DNA of 64,000 nt from Cronobacter muytjensii ATCC 51329 (GCF_001277195.1 NZ_CP012268.1:4092001-4156000); one strand, 5' to 3'; numbered from the stretch's first letter, positions 54,336 to 63,796 are shown. Notes: generated from the letters alone by a model not told the origin. Program-made: numbers and translations.

Positions 54336-55601
54336 ATGATGATGACAACAAGTAAATTTGAGAAGGTCCATTTTAGTTTGATGCAATTGTTATTCGGATT
54401 ATGTGCGATTGCATTTGGGTGTGTGATTATTTCGCCAAACTATGCTGCAAAAATTTTCAGCCTTGCTGGCGCGGTGGCGCTGATAGCATTCTTGCTGGAT
54501 ATTAAAAACTTCAGGAAAAATGATGCCTTTTGGCTGTGCGCGGTGCTATTAACCATTGGACTTTGTGATTTAGTGTGGTACCGCCTGTATAAAGTCGACA
54601 CCAGTCCGGCCATTAACTCCTACCGTGCCTACCTGGAAGTAGGTAAAATATGTGTCTTTGGCGCCTTTTGTATTTACACTTTCGCTAATTACCGCAAGTT
54701 AAATATCGGTAGTAATAAAATTCATGCCCTGTTAGCGATGCTGTTACAGCTGATGATGGCCGTGTATGTGGGATATCAGGCTATTTTTCTGGGGACGGGT
54801 CGGGTAACGCTCTCTCTTGAAGGGGGGGCAGATGCGACAGGTGCTGCCTACACCATTGCTTTTATCTCTTTTTACATCATTCTTGTACTTCAGCACAGCG
54901 CTTATAAATGGAAAGAGTCACTCATTCTAGGGCATTTTTTCCTGACATTTCTGATGCTGGTGACAACGGGCACACGCGCAGCGATTATCGCTTATCCGGT
55001 TATCTTCTTTGTTCTTTTAAGCATTAAATTGTATAAGGAAAAACATATTCCCTGGAAAGGCGTAATAGCTTTTATTTGCGCCTTGATCGTGGGAATGTTT
55101 ATGATGAAGGACGACATTTCTAAGCGCTATAATGATTTTAATCGCGATATTGCTGCGTATGATAAAAATAACAGTTTGACGTCGGTGGGCGCGCGTCTGG
55201 CAATGTGGAAGACAGGCCTTGAAGCAGCTAAAGAAAATTATTTATGGCAGTCAACGGATCAGCGTAATAAAATTATCGTTGCTACTGTAGAGAAAGACCC
55301 TGGGTTACGTGGTGCATTGTTGTTCATGAAAGGCCACCTGCACAATGAAGTGGTAGAAACATTATCTGTAAAAGGCCCTTCGGGTTTATTGCTCTATTTT
55401 GCTTTTATTGTCGCTCTGTTCTGTTACGCCTACAGAAAACTCAACAGTATTATTCTTTGCGCGTTTCTGGCCTCGATCATTATGTTTGGCATTAGTGGCG
55501 TCATGTTTTATTCGAAAACGACCCCTATCGCCTGGATGCTGACGTTAATTATGTCTGTCGTTTTCCTGGAGCAAAACAGGCACCAGAATATTGTTAAGTA
55601 A
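54336..55601 (+). CDS. waaL: O-antigen ligase
   Basis: About 421 residues with many hydrophobic helices and the typical WaaL features: TGTRAAIIAYPVIFF, a large periplasmic loop (about 250-330), and the HLHNEVVETLSVKGPSGLLLYF motif with the essential histidine region. Joins undecaprenyl-linked O-antigen to the finished lipid A-core in the periplasm. Three consecutive ATG codons (54336, 54339, 54342) are possible starts. Separated from the main waa operon by kbl-tdh. Confidence 0.88.
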   Translation: MMMTTSKFEKVHFSLMQLLFGLCAIAFGCVIISPNYAAKIFSLAGAVALIAFLLDIKNFRKNDAFWLCAVLLTIGLCDLVWYRLYKVDTSPAINSYRAYLEVGKICVFGAFCIYTFANYRKLNIGSNKIHALLAMLLQLMMAVYVGYQAIFLGTGRVTLSLEGGADATGAAYTIAFISFYIILVLQHSAYKWKESLILGHFFLTFLMLVTTGTRAAIIAYPVIFFVLLSIKLYKEKHIPWKGVIAFICALIVGMFMMKDDISKRYNDFNRDIAAYDKNNSLTSVGARLAMWKTGLEAAKENYLWQSTDQRNKIIVATVEKDPGLRGALLFMKGHLHNEVVETLSVKGPSGLLLYFAFIVALFCYAYRKLNSIILCAFLASIIMFGISGVMFYSKTTPIAWMLTLIMSVVFLEQNRHQNIVK

Positions 55602-55673
55602 GCTTTTTTGATTCCCCACCGGGAAAAGGGTATTCTCCCGGTGGAGTTACGATCCTGACCAGACGAGCCTGCT

Positions 55674-56522
55674 ATGAATGAACTGATCTCCGTTATCATT
55701 ACGACCTTTAACAGAGAAGACCTGCTGGAGCGGGCGATTCGCTCCGTCATTGCTCAAACGTATCCTGCCGTCGAGTTGATCGTTGTCGATGATTGTTCGA
55801 ACGAAAAAACCGCACAGCTCATAGAGGAAATGCGGGCGGAATGTGAGGCGCGGTTCGTTAATTTCATCTATGAACGTAATACGAAAAACAGCGGTTCAAA
55901 TTTCAGCCGTAATCGGGGCTATGCGCTTTCACAGGGCGTTTTCGTCACGGGGCTTGATGATGACGATTACTTTTTACCGGAGCGTTTATCAAAGCTTGTC
56001 ACTCGTTATGAAGAGCGTTATGCCTTCGTCACCGACTCCCCAGCCCGTCTGGATAAAAAACAGCGCACCAGGCCTGACAGCAACAGCAAACGCATTATCA
56101 CCCTACAGGATATTCTCTGTGAAAATGTAGTTGGCAATCAGGTGCTTACCACAAGAGAAAAATTACTTGGGGTTGGTGGTTTTTCACCGGAAATAAAGCA
56201 GCAGCAGGATCGCGATGCGTGGATAAAACTCATCCTGAAATATGGCCCGGGGATTAAATACAGTTTTAGCACTGCGATGGTTGATGCTGAACATAGTAGC
56301 GATCGCATTACTAAAAAAATCAAAAAATATAACTCGTATCGCAAGCTCTATTTTAAATATCGTGAACATATGTCGGAAACGACGCGCAGTAATAACCTCT
56401 TTCAGTTGATGTCTTTCAGGGGTTTTAGCTCGACCCGCATGAATGCTCTGCTACGTGGCCGCAAGAAAGACATTAAGTTAAGGCTGAAGCTATTTCGCCG
56501 CACATTAAAAGAACTCTTCTGA
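55674..56522 (+). CDS. Family 2 glycosyltransferase
   Basis: 282 residues. GT-A N-terminus ISVIITTFNREDLLERAI, IVVDDCSNEKT, and metal motif DDDD in GLDDDDYFLPERL. C-terminal third is basic (KKIKKYNSYRKLYFKYREH), as in peripheral membrane enzymes. In an operon-like run after waaL, so probably a core or O-antigen sugar transferase; donor unknown. Confidence 0.85.
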   Translation: MNELISVIITTFNREDLLERAIRSVIAQTYPAVELIVVDDCSNEKTAQLIEEMRAECEARFVNFIYERNTKNSGSNFSRNRGYALSQGVFVTGLDDDDYFLPERLSKLVTRYEERYAFVTDSPARLDKKQRTRPDSNSKRIITLQDILCENVVGNQVLTTREKLLGVGGFSPEIKQQQDRDAWIKLILKYGPGIKYSFSTAMVDAEHSSDRITKKIKKYNSYRKLYFKYREHMSETTRSNNLFQLMSFRGFSSTRMNALLRGRKKDIKLRLKLFRRTLKELF

Positions 56523-56539
56523 AATCTCTGTCAGGTGGA

Positions 56540-57460
56540 ATGATGAAGCTCACGACCATCAACAAACTCATCAAGAAAACGCGTCGGTGGCATAAGAAGA
56601 CGAGACTCGCGGTTTTTCAGCGCGCGGCGGCACATTTTGAAGCGAAGAAAAAGGCGACGATTTTTTCTGTTATTGATAGCCTTAACGTCCAGCCTGAGCC
56701 TGTAGCAACCGTTCCGCAGGCGCGGTCGCGCATCATCTGGATTTGTTGGTTCCAGGGCCTGGATCAGGCGCCTGAACTGGTTAAGCGGTGTATCGAGTCG
56801 GTAAAACAGCACACGCCTGATGCAAGCACTATTGTGCTGACTGACGACAATATCCCACAATATCTGACGTTACCTGATCATATTACCGCTAAATATCAGG
56901 CGGGCCTTATCAGTAAAGCGCAGTACTCAGATATTGTTCGTTGCTCTCTGCTTTATCAGTATGGTGGCATCTGGATGGACGCCACAGTCTTTATGACCCG
57001 GCCGTTACCTGAATCTTTCTATGAAAACGCGTTTTCGTCACTGCGTTTTGACGGCGTCGGGCGGGAAAGCGCATTAAGTCAGGGATACTGGACGGCCTAT
57101 TTTCTTGCAGCGCAGAAGGGAAATTCGCTGGTGAAATTTGTCAGAGATATTCTTTATCGTTACTGGCAATACCATGACGACCTTATTGAGTATTTCCTGA
57201 TCGATTACAGTTTCCTGTACGCGCGAGAGAAGGTGCCAGCGTTTCGCGAATGGATGGATGCGCAGCCCGTGACGGGGAATCATCGTTTCCTTATCCGGCA
57301 GTTTATCAACGCGGCATCGACGCAAACCGCGCTGGAAACCTTAAAACATGATCCTGTCGGCATCTATAAGCTTTCCCATAAAGAGAAGTATCGTCTGACA
57401 GATAATGGTGAGTCCACGCTGTACAGCGCTATCCTGAACGGAAATTTTAAACTCCCCTAA
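56540..57460 (+). CDS. Capsular-polysaccharide-synthesis-type glycosyltransferase (Caps_synth family)
   Basis: 306 residues. Matches the Caps_synth/GT32-like pattern: SRIIWICWFQGLDQAPELVKRCIESV, then AQYSDIVRCSLLYQYGGIWMDATVF with the DxD-like metal site, then QGYWTAYFLAAQKG. 17 bases after the previous gene, ended by a strong terminator. Probably adds a sugar to the LPS core or O-antigen; substrate unknown. Confidence 0.82.
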   Translation: MMKLTTINKLIKKTRRWHKKTRLAVFQRAAAHFEAKKKATIFSVIDSLNVQPEPVATVPQARSRIIWICWFQGLDQAPELVKRCIESVKQHTPDASTIVLTDDNIPQYLTLPDHITAKYQAGLISKAQYSDIVRCSLLYQYGGIWMDATVFMTRPLPESFYENAFSSLRFDGVGRESALSQGYWTAYFLAAQKGNSLVKFVRDILYRYWQYHDDLIEYFLIDYSFLYAREKVPAFREWMDAQPVTGNHRFLIRQFINAASTQTALETLKHDPVGIYKLSHKEKYRLTDNGESTLYSAILNGNFKLP

Positions 57461-57496
57461 GTTGATGCGCAGTGGCTCACTCGCCACCCTCACGTT

Positions 57497-57525
57497 AAAA
57501 AAAACCGCCCGAGGGCGGTTTTTTT
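57497..57525. terminator. Bidirectional terminator between the glycan module and yibQ
   Basis: Stem AAACCGCCC / GGGCGGTTT with loop GAG, flanked by long A and T runs, so it serves both convergent genes. Confidence 0.93.
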
Positions 57526-57526
57526 A

Positions 57527-58465
57527 TTATGACTGTTTACCCCAGCCCTGCCATTGATGGCGGAAGTAGCTCACCACGGCGCTCTCGCTGACGCTTTCAC
57601 TGATGACCGTAAAGAAGCGGCTGGCATAAACCGGTTCAGGCTGTTTTTTCGGTTTGCACAGCTTCACGCCGCGGAACGGGTTACGCGGCACGGCAGGCGT
57701 TGTTGTGGGCGGCGCAGCATTCGGCGTGGAATTATCCGTCTGCGGCTCGTTCAACAGGCGACTGGCGCGCACCAGCGTGATATCTGGCGGCAAATTATAG
57801 AGCGCCTGCTGGAGCACGCGCACCGTTGCCGGATGCGGGTGACCAATGGCAATCGCTGAGCCGTTGCGACGCGCAAGCGCGACCGCACGGTTAAACTGGG
57901 CGCGTATGTCCGCCTCGTTCTGGGTGTCGTCAAGAAAGACTTTGCGTTTGATGACCTTCACGCCCGTTCCTGCGGCGGCACGCATGGCCTGGCTGTTGCC
58001 AATAGTCATGCTGTCAAGAAAATAGAGGTTATAGTGCGCCAGCGCCGCCATGACTTTTTGCATGCCGGGGAGGCTTGAGGTCATGGCGCTGCCCATATGA
58101 TTATTCATGCCGGTGGCGTAGGGCACGTTGTCGACGGCGTTGCGAATAATGCGCGCGATTTCTTCACCGCTCATGTCCGGGCGCAGTGTGTCTTTTTCCA
58201 GCGGCTGCTTGCTGAGCGGCGCCATCGGCAGATGGATAAGCACCTCGTGTCCCTGATTGTGGGCTTTAGTCGCCATTTCTCGGGCATGCGGCGCGTTGGG
58301 CAGTACAGCGACGGAGACTTCAGCGGGCATCGCCAGCACCTGGTTTTCGGTATGCGGGCGGTAGCCGAAGTCATCGATAACGATAGCGAGTTTGCCGGCG
58401 AAGGCGGGGAAAGCGAGAGCCAGCGAACCGGCGAGAGCAAAAACAAGACGACGCAACTGAAGCAA
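57527..58465 (-). CDS. yibQ: Divergent polysaccharide deacetylase family protein YibQ
   Basis: 312 residues. Signal peptide (about 1-23), then KLAIVIDDFGYRPHTENQVLAMP, HEVLIHLPMAPLSK, MNNHMGSAMTS and IAIGHPHPATVRVL, the metal and active-site motifs of the family. Periplasmic, function unknown. No ATG fits: the start is a TTG at 58465, whose MLQLRR sequence matches the E. coli N-terminus, 3 bases after envC. Confidence 0.9.
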   Translation of the reverse strand: MLQLRRLVFALAGSLALAFPAFAGKLAIVIDDFGYRPHTENQVLAMPAEVSVAVLPNAPHAREMATKAHNQGHEVLIHLPMAPLSKQPLEKDTLRPDMSGEEIARIIRNAVDNVPYATGMNNHMGSAMTSSLPGMQKVMAALAHYNLYFLDSMTIGNSQAMRAAAGTGVKVIKRKVFLDDTQNEADIRAQFNRAVALARRNGSAIAIGHPHPATVRVLQQALYNLPPDITLVRASRLLNEPQTDNSTPNAAPPTTTPAVPRNPFRGVKLCKPKKQPEPVYASRFFTVISESVSESAVVSYFRHQWQGWGKQS

Positions 58466-58468
58466 AAC

Positions 58469-59728
58469 TTATCTTCCCAACCACGGTTGTGGATTGACCG
58501 CCTGACCCTGACGGCGAATTTCAAAATAGAGCGAAGGCCGCCCCTGGCCGCCGCTGTTGCCCACCAGCGCGATGGGCTGACCGGCGCGGACCTGGGCGCC
58601 GACATTCACCAGCGCGCTCTGGTTGTAACCGTAAAGGCTCATGTCGCCTTTGCCGTGTTCAACGACGACCACCAGACCGTAGCCCTGCAGCCAGTCGGCG
58701 AGGATCACGCGCCCGTCGGCAATGGCTTTTACCTCGGTGCCTTCGCTGGCCCCGATAACAATGCCCTTCCAACGTAGTTCACCTTGCAACTGCTCGCCAT
58801 ATCGATGCAGCAACGGGCCGCGTACTGGCCAGTAAGCCTGCCCATTCGGCGAGCCCAGCCCGCCGGTACGCGCCATTAGTGAACGCTCACTTTCAGAGGG
58901 TTTATAGGTGGTGCCTTTGCGCGACGCCTCTTTCTGGCGAGAGCGGACCTGCTCAGCTTCACGTGCTTCGCGCTCGGCACGGGCTTTCGCCGCCGCCTCT
59001 GCGCGGGCGATGCGATCGCGCAGACGCGATTCATTCGCACGCAGCTCGCTTAGCTGCTGTTGGCCCTGCTGAATAGAGGATTCCAGCGAGCTGAGGGTTT
59101 TTTTACGTTCGTTGCGGGCCTGCTCCAGCTTCGCCTGCTGCGCCTGCTGCTCGTAGAGCAACGTTTGCTGCTGCGTTTGCTTCTCTTCAAGCTCGGCTTT
59201 TTGAGTGGCGACTTCTTCGCGGGTTTGTTTGAGCTGCGCGATGGTTTCCTGACGCGCTTCGTTAAGGTAGCCGAAGTAAGCCTGTAAACGCTGGCCGCGC
59301 TGGCTCTCTTCGCCGCTCAGAATAAGCTGAAGACCGCTGTGCTGCCCCTGACGGAACGCCGCATCAAGCTGGGCCGCGAGGTTGCGTTCCTGGGCGGCTT
59401 TCTGTTTTTCAAGCTTTGCGATGGAGGCGTTCATCTCGGCTATCTGACGGTTAAGTTCCGCCAGCGTATTCTGGGTTTCGCGCAGTTTACGGCTGGCGGC
59501 AGCGATCGCCTGCTCCTGGCTTTTCAACTGGGCGAGCAATTTTGCGCGCTGCTGCTGTTGCTGGCGTACCGCGCGCTCTTTGGCGGCGATATCATCCTGA
59601 AGAGATTTGAGCTGATCGCGGTCATCCGCATGGGCGGAAAGCGGGCATAACAATACGCCAGCGCTGAGCGCGCTGGCGTAAAGCAGGGGCTTAAGTGAGA
59701 ACCGAAACGGCCTGTTGCCCCATGTCAT
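58469..59728 (-). CDS. envC: Murein hydrolase activator EnvC
   Basis: 419 residues, exactly the E. coli length from the ATG at 59728. Signal peptide ends SAHA (about residue 34), long coiled coil (about 35-270, rich in Gln/Glu/Arg), and a C-terminal LytM domain (about 295-419, GELRWKGIVIGASEGTEV to YFEIRRQGQAVNPQPWLGR). The LytM domain of EnvC is known to lack catalytic metal ligands; it activates amidases AmiA and AmiB at the septum under FtsEX control. Confidence 0.96.
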   Translation of the reverse strand: MTWGNRPFRFSLKPLLYASALSAGVLLCPLSAHADDRDQLKSLQDDIAAKERAVRQQQQQRAKLLAQLKSQEQAIAAASRKLRETQNTLAELNRQIAEMNASIAKLEKQKAAQERNLAAQLDAAFRQGQHSGLQLILSGEESQRGQRLQAYFGYLNEARQETIAQLKQTREEVATQKAELEEKQTQQQTLLYEQQAQQAKLEQARNERKKTLSSLESSIQQGQQQLSELRANESRLRDRIARAEAAAKARAEREAREAEQVRSRQKEASRKGTTYKPSESERSLMARTGGLGSPNGQAYWPVRGPLLHRYGEQLQGELRWKGIVIGASEGTEVKAIADGRVILADWLQGYGLVVVVEHGKGDMSLYGYNQSALVNVGAQVRAGQPIALVGNSGGQGRPSLYFEIRRQGQAVNPQPWLGR

Positions 59729-59761
59729 TGAAAAAATCGCCTTTCCCCTCATGGGGAGGGA

Positions 59762-61309
59762 TTATTCCACGATGAACAGCGGCTTGCCAGTCATCTCTTG
59801 CGGGATTTCCATCCCCATCAGCGTAAGCAGGGTCGGCGCGATGTCAGAAAGCTTGCCACCGTCTACCGCGTTAACTTTTTTATCGCCCACGTAAATCAGC
59901 GGTACCGGCAGGTTAGTGTGCGCAGTGTGCGCCTGACCGGTCGCCGGATCACGCATCTGTTCGGCATTGCCGTGGTCTGCGGTGATCAGCATCTGACCGC
60001 CTGCCGCCTCAACGGCGCGCGTCACCTGCGCGATGCAGTTATCAAGCGCTTCCACCGCAGCGACAGCAGCGTCAAACACGCCGGTGTGGCCGACCATATC
60101 GCCGTTCGGGTAGTTACAAATGATGGCGTCATATTTGCCGCTGTTGATAGCGCCAACCAGTTTTTCAGTCAGTTCGGCGGAGCTCATCTCCGGCTGCAGA
60201 TCGTAGGTCGCGACTTTCGGCGAATTAATCAGGATGCGGTCTTCGCCCGGGAACGGCTCTTCCACACCACCGTTAAAGAAAAACGTCACATGGGCGTATT
60301 TCTCGGTTTCGGAAATACGCAACTGGGTTTTATCGTGTTTTGCCATCCACTCGCCGAAGGTGTTAACCAGCGAGGTGGGCGGATAAGCGCAGGCGGTGCG
60401 AATATCGGCGGCATACTCGGTCAGCATAACGAAATCGGCGAACTTAACGACTTTTTTGCGGTTAAAACCGTCAAAATCGGGGTTCACGAAGGCGCGGGTT
60501 ATCTGACGTGCGCGATCGGCACGGAAGTTCATGAAAATCAGCGCGTCACCATCGTCCATTGCGGCAGAGGCTTCGCCTTCGCCACGAATCACGGTCGCTT
60601 TAACGAATTCATCGTTTTCATCGCGCGCGTAGGCGGCTTCAAGGCCTGCCACGGCGTTTGGCGCCTCATATTCACCTTGCGCCAGCGTCAGCAGATCATA
60701 CGCCTGCTCCACGCGCTCCCAGCGGTTATCGCGGTCCATCGCAAAATAGCGGCCGATAATCGATGCGACGCGGCCTTTACCCACTTCGGCAAACTTCGCG
60801 GCGAATTTTTCCAGCGACGCCCTGGCGCTTCGCGGCGGCGTGTCGCGACCGTCCAGGAACGCATGCAGATAGATTTTTTCTGCGCCGCGTGCGGCCGCCA
60901 GTTCTATCATCGCCAGAATATGATCCTCATGGCTGTGGACGCCGCCCGGCGAGGCGAGGCCCATAATATGGACGGCTTTCCCGGCGGCGACGGCCTTATC
61001 AACAGCCGAAGTCAGTACCGGATTTGCAAAGAAAGTGCGTTCTTTGATTTCGACATCCAGACGCGTGAGATCCTGATACACGATACGGCCTGCGCCCAGA
61101 TTGACATGACCCACTTCCGAGTTACCCATCTGACGGTCCGGCAGGCCGACTTCAAGTCCAGAAGCATCAATTAAAGTGTGCGGACGGCTTGCCCACAGGC
61201 TATCCATTACAGGCGTTCTGGCGGCGGAAATAGCGTTATCCTGATTGTCTTCACGGTAGCCGTAGCCATCCAGGATCACTAATACGACAGGTTTTTTAGT
61301 AAGCGACAT
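59762..61309 (-). CDS. gpmI: 2,3-bisphosphoglycerate-independent phosphoglycerate mutase
   Basis: 515 residues. Mn-binding VILDGYGYREDNQDNA, phosphoserine nucleophile S64 in QMGNSEVGHVNLG, and metal motifs YPNGDMVGHTG and ITADHGNAEQM. Interconverts 3- and 2-phosphoglycerate. First gene of gpmI-envC-yibQ; divergent from yibN. Confidence 0.98.
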   Translation of the reverse strand: MSLTKKPVVLVILDGYGYREDNQDNAISAARTPVMDSLWASRPHTLIDASGLEVGLPDRQMGNSEVGHVNLGAGRIVYQDLTRLDVEIKERTFFANPVLTSAVDKAVAAGKAVHIMGLASPGGVHSHEDHILAMIELAAARGAEKIYLHAFLDGRDTPPRSARASLEKFAAKFAEVGKGRVASIIGRYFAMDRDNRWERVEQAYDLLTLAQGEYEAPNAVAGLEAAYARDENDEFVKATVIRGEGEASAAMDDGDALIFMNFRADRARQITRAFVNPDFDGFNRKKVVKFADFVMLTEYAADIRTACAYPPTSLVNTFGEWMAKHDKTQLRISETEKYAHVTFFFNGGVEEPFPGEDRILINSPKVATYDLQPEMSSAELTEKLVGAINSGKYDAIICNYPNGDMVGHTGVFDAAVAAVEALDNCIAQVTRAVEAAGGQMLITADHGNAEQMRDPATGQAHTAHTNLPVPLIYVGDKKVNAVDGGKLSDIAPTLLTLMGMEIPQEMTGKPLFIVE

Positions 61310-61551
61310 TGCGGAACCTCATGCGTCAACGACGAAAAAATTGGCGTAATTTTACTACACCGTCAGAGGGCAAATAGCCGCAGAAGATCAAAGAACAGGC
61401 CGGGGTCTGCAAGCGCAACGGCGCATTTCATCCTTTTTTCCGTAACGTGCCGCAGAAAACGCACAACCTTCTTTGTACTGGCTGTAATTGACACAGCGCG
61501 CAGGTATACTCCACACCTGGTTTTTTTACTGAGTCGGGAGTTTGACCCCCC
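61310..61551. other. Divergent gpmI / yibN promoter region
   Basis: 242 bases without a gene. A TATACT hexamer at 61505-61510 is a possible yibN -10, but the only TTGACA nearby is too close to serve as its -35. Confidence 0.4.
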
Positions 61552-61983
61552 ATGCAAGAAATTATGCAATTCGTTGGCCGCCACCCCATACTTAGTATCG
61601 CGTGGATTGCGTTATTCGCGGCGGTGATTTACACCACTTTCAAGAGCCTGACCTCTAAAGTGAAGGTGATTACGCGTGGCGAAGCGACGCGTCTGATTAA
61701 CAAAGAAGATGCCGTGGTAGTGGATATCCGTCAGCGCGACGACTTCCGCAAAGGGCATATCGCCAGCGCCATGAACCTGCTGCCTGCCGATATCAAGGCA
61801 AATAACGTCGGCGAACTGGACAAGCATAAAGCGAAGCCGGTCATCGTCGTTGATGGCAACGGCCTGTCGGCTCAGGAGTCAGCAACGGCGTTAACTAACG
61901 CCGGGTTTGAACAGGTGTATGTGCTCAAAGAAGGCGTTGCCGGCTGGAGTGGCGAGAACCTGCCGCTGGTACGTGGTAAATAA
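61552..61983 (+). CDS. yibN: Membrane-anchored rhodanese-like protein YibN
   Basis: 143 residues. One transmembrane helix (about 13-30), then a rhodanese domain (VVDIRQRDDFRKGHIASAMNLLP). The active-site loop reads VVDGNGLSAQES, with no catalytic cysteine, so sulfurtransferase activity is unlikely; E. coli YibN also departs there. First gene of yibN-grxC-secB-gpsA. Confidence 0.95.
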   Translation: MQEIMQFVGRHPILSIAWIALFAAVIYTTFKSLTSKVKVITRGEATRLINKEDAVVVDIRQRDDFRKGHIASAMNLLPADIKANNVGELDKHKAKPVIVVDGNGLSAQESATALTNAGFEQVYVLKEGVAGWSGENLPLVRGK

Positions 61984-62003
61984 TTTTCATAAGAGGTAAC
62001 GAC

Positions 62004-62255
62004 ATGGCCAATATCGAAATGTACACCAAAGCGACCTGCCCGTATTGCCATCGTGCGAAGGCCCTGCTGAACAGCAAAGGCGCCGCTTTCCTCGAACTGC
62101 CCATTGACGGCGATACCGCCAAAAGGGAAGAAATGATTCAGCGTAGTGGCCGCACCACTGTGCCGCAGATCTTTATTGATGGTCAGCACATTGGCGGTTG
62201 CGACGACCTGCATGCACTGGATGCGCGCGGCGGACTCGATCCTCTGCTGCGCTAG
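62004..62255 (+). CDS. grxC: Glutaredoxin 3
   Basis: 83 residues with redox motif CPYC near residue 12 and the glutathione-binding TVPQIFIDGQHIGGCDDL. Reduces disulfides and glutathionylated proteins with glutathione. 20 bases after yibN. Confidence 0.98.
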   Translation: MANIEMYTKATCPYCHRAKALLNSKGAAFLELPIDGDTAKREEMIQRSGRTTVPQIFIDGQHIGGCDDLHALDARGGLDPLLR

Positions 62256-62309
62256 TGCGCTTAGCCGTGACGGCATTTTTAAGGACATTACATACAAGGG
62301 TTTTCGCTC

Positions 62310-62777
62310 ATGTCAGAACAAAACAACACTGAAATGAACTTTCAGCTTCTGCGCATTTACACCAAAGATATCTCTTTCGAAGCACCGAATGCGCCGCATG
62401 TGTTTCAGAAAGACTGGCAGCCGGATGTGAAGCTGGATCTGGATACCGCTTCCAGCCAGCTTGCTGACGATGTCTATGAAGTGGTATTGCGCGTGACGGT
62501 CACCGCGTCGCTGGGCGAAGAGACCGCTTTCCTTTGCGAAGTGCAGCAGGCAGGCATTTTCAATATTTCTGGCATTGAAGGCACCCAGATGGCGCACTGC
62601 CTCGGCGCTTACTGCCCGAACAGCCTGTTCCCGTATGCTCGCGAATGCATCACCAACCTGGTTTCCCGCGGCACTTTCCCGCAGCTGAACCTTGCGCCGG
62701 TTAACTTCGACGCGCTGTTCATGAACTATCTGCAGCAGCAGGCTGCTGAAGGTGCGCAAAACCATCAGGATGCCTGA
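62310..62777 (+). CDS. secB: Protein-export chaperone SecB
   Basis: 155 residues, full length. Starts MSEQNNTEMNFQLLRIYTKDISFEAPN; acidic SecA-binding face present. Holds precursors unfolded for the Sec pathway, which the pilins and usher in this window use. The stop overlaps the gpsA start by one base (TGATG). Confidence 0.98.
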   Translation: MSEQNNTEMNFQLLRIYTKDISFEAPNAPHVFQKDWQPDVKLDLDTASSQLADDVYEVVLRVTVTASLGEETAFLCEVQQAGIFNISGIEGTQMAHCLGAYCPNSLFPYARECITNLVSRGTFPQLNLAPVNFDALFMNYLQQQAAEGAQNHQDA

Positions 62778-63796
62778 TGAACACCATTAATGCGTCAATG
62801 ACAGTTATCGGTGCCGGTTCATACGGCACCGCTCTTGCCATTACACTGGCAAGAAACGGCCATCACGTCGTGCTGTGGGGTCATGACCCCGCGCATATCG
62901 CGACGCTGCAGGCCGACCGCTGCAACGCGGCGTTCCTTCCCGATGTGCCTTTCCCCGACACGCTTCATCTTGAGAGCGACTTAGCCGCCGCGCTGGCCTC
63001 CAGCCGCAATATTCTGGTTGTAGTGCCAAGCCATGTGTTTGGTCAGGTGCTGCGCCAGATTAAACCGCTCATGCGCCCGGATGCCCGCGTGGTATGGGCG
63101 ACCAAAGGTCTTGAGGCGGAAACCGGTCGATTATTGCAGGATGTGGCGCGCGAAGCGTTAGGCGATGAGATACCGCTGGCGGTGATCTCCGGCCCGACAT
63201 TCGCCAAAGAGCTGGCGGCAGGGCTGCCGACGGCGATTTCGCTGGCGGCCACGGACGACGCGTTTGCCAACGATCTCCAGCAGCTGCTGCACTGCGGCAA
63301 GAGCTTTCGCGTTTATAGCAACCCCGATTTCATCGGCGTGCAGCTCGGCGGCGCGGTGAAAAACGTTATCGCCATCGGCGCCGGGATGTCTGACGGCATC
63401 GGCTTCGGCGCGAATGCCCGCACGGCGCTGATTACGCGCGGTCTCGCGGAGATGTCACGCCTCGGCGCGGCGCTCGGTGCGGATCCAACCACCTTTATGG
63501 GCATGGCTGGTCTCGGCGATCTGGTCCTGACCTGTACCGACAACCAGTCGCGCAACCGCCGCTTCGGCATGATGCTCGGCCAGGGTATGGATGTGCAGAG
63601 CGCTCAGGAGAAGATAGGCCAGGTGGTCGAAGGGTATCGCAACACCAAAGAGGTGCGCGAACTGGCGGCGCGTTTTGGCGTGGAAATGCCAATAACCGAG
63701 GAAATTTATCAGGTACTCTATTGCGGAAAAAATGCGCGCGAGGCAGCATTAACGCTGCTGGGCCGTACCCGCAAGGATGAGCGAAGCAGCCAGTAG
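62777..63796 (+). CDS. gpsA: Glycerol-3-phosphate dehydrogenase (NAD(P)+)
   Basis: 339 residues. Rossmann VIGAGSYGTALAITLARNGH, catalytic lysine in QLGGAVKNVIAIGAG, and GMAGLGDLVLTCTDNQSRNRRFG. Makes sn-glycerol 3-phosphate for phospholipids. Translationally coupled to secB. Confidence 0.98.
   Translation: MNTINASMTVIGAGSYGTALAITLARNGHHVVLWGHDPAHIATLQADRCNAAFLPDVPFPDTLHLESDLAAALASSRNILVVVPSHVFGQVLRQIKPLMRPDARVVWATKGLEAETGRLLQDVAREALGDEIPLAVISGPTFAKELAAGLPTAISLAATDDAFANDLQQLLHCGKSFRVYSNPDFIGVQLGGAVKNVIAIGAGMSDGIGFGANARTALITRGLAEMSRLGAALGADPTTFMGMAGLGDLVLTCTDNQSRNRRFGMMLGQGMDVQSAQEKIGQVVEGYRNTKEVRELAARFGVEMPITEEIYQVLYCGKNAREAALTLLGRTRKDERSSQ

Noticed and set aside
59798..61174. 458-codon open frame opposite gpmI
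   Set aside because: It is antisense to an intact phosphoglycerate mutase and has no family resemblance.
62262..62283. Short hairpin with T run after grxC
   Set aside because: The stem is only four pairs, too weak to call a terminator within the grxC-secB-gpsA run.
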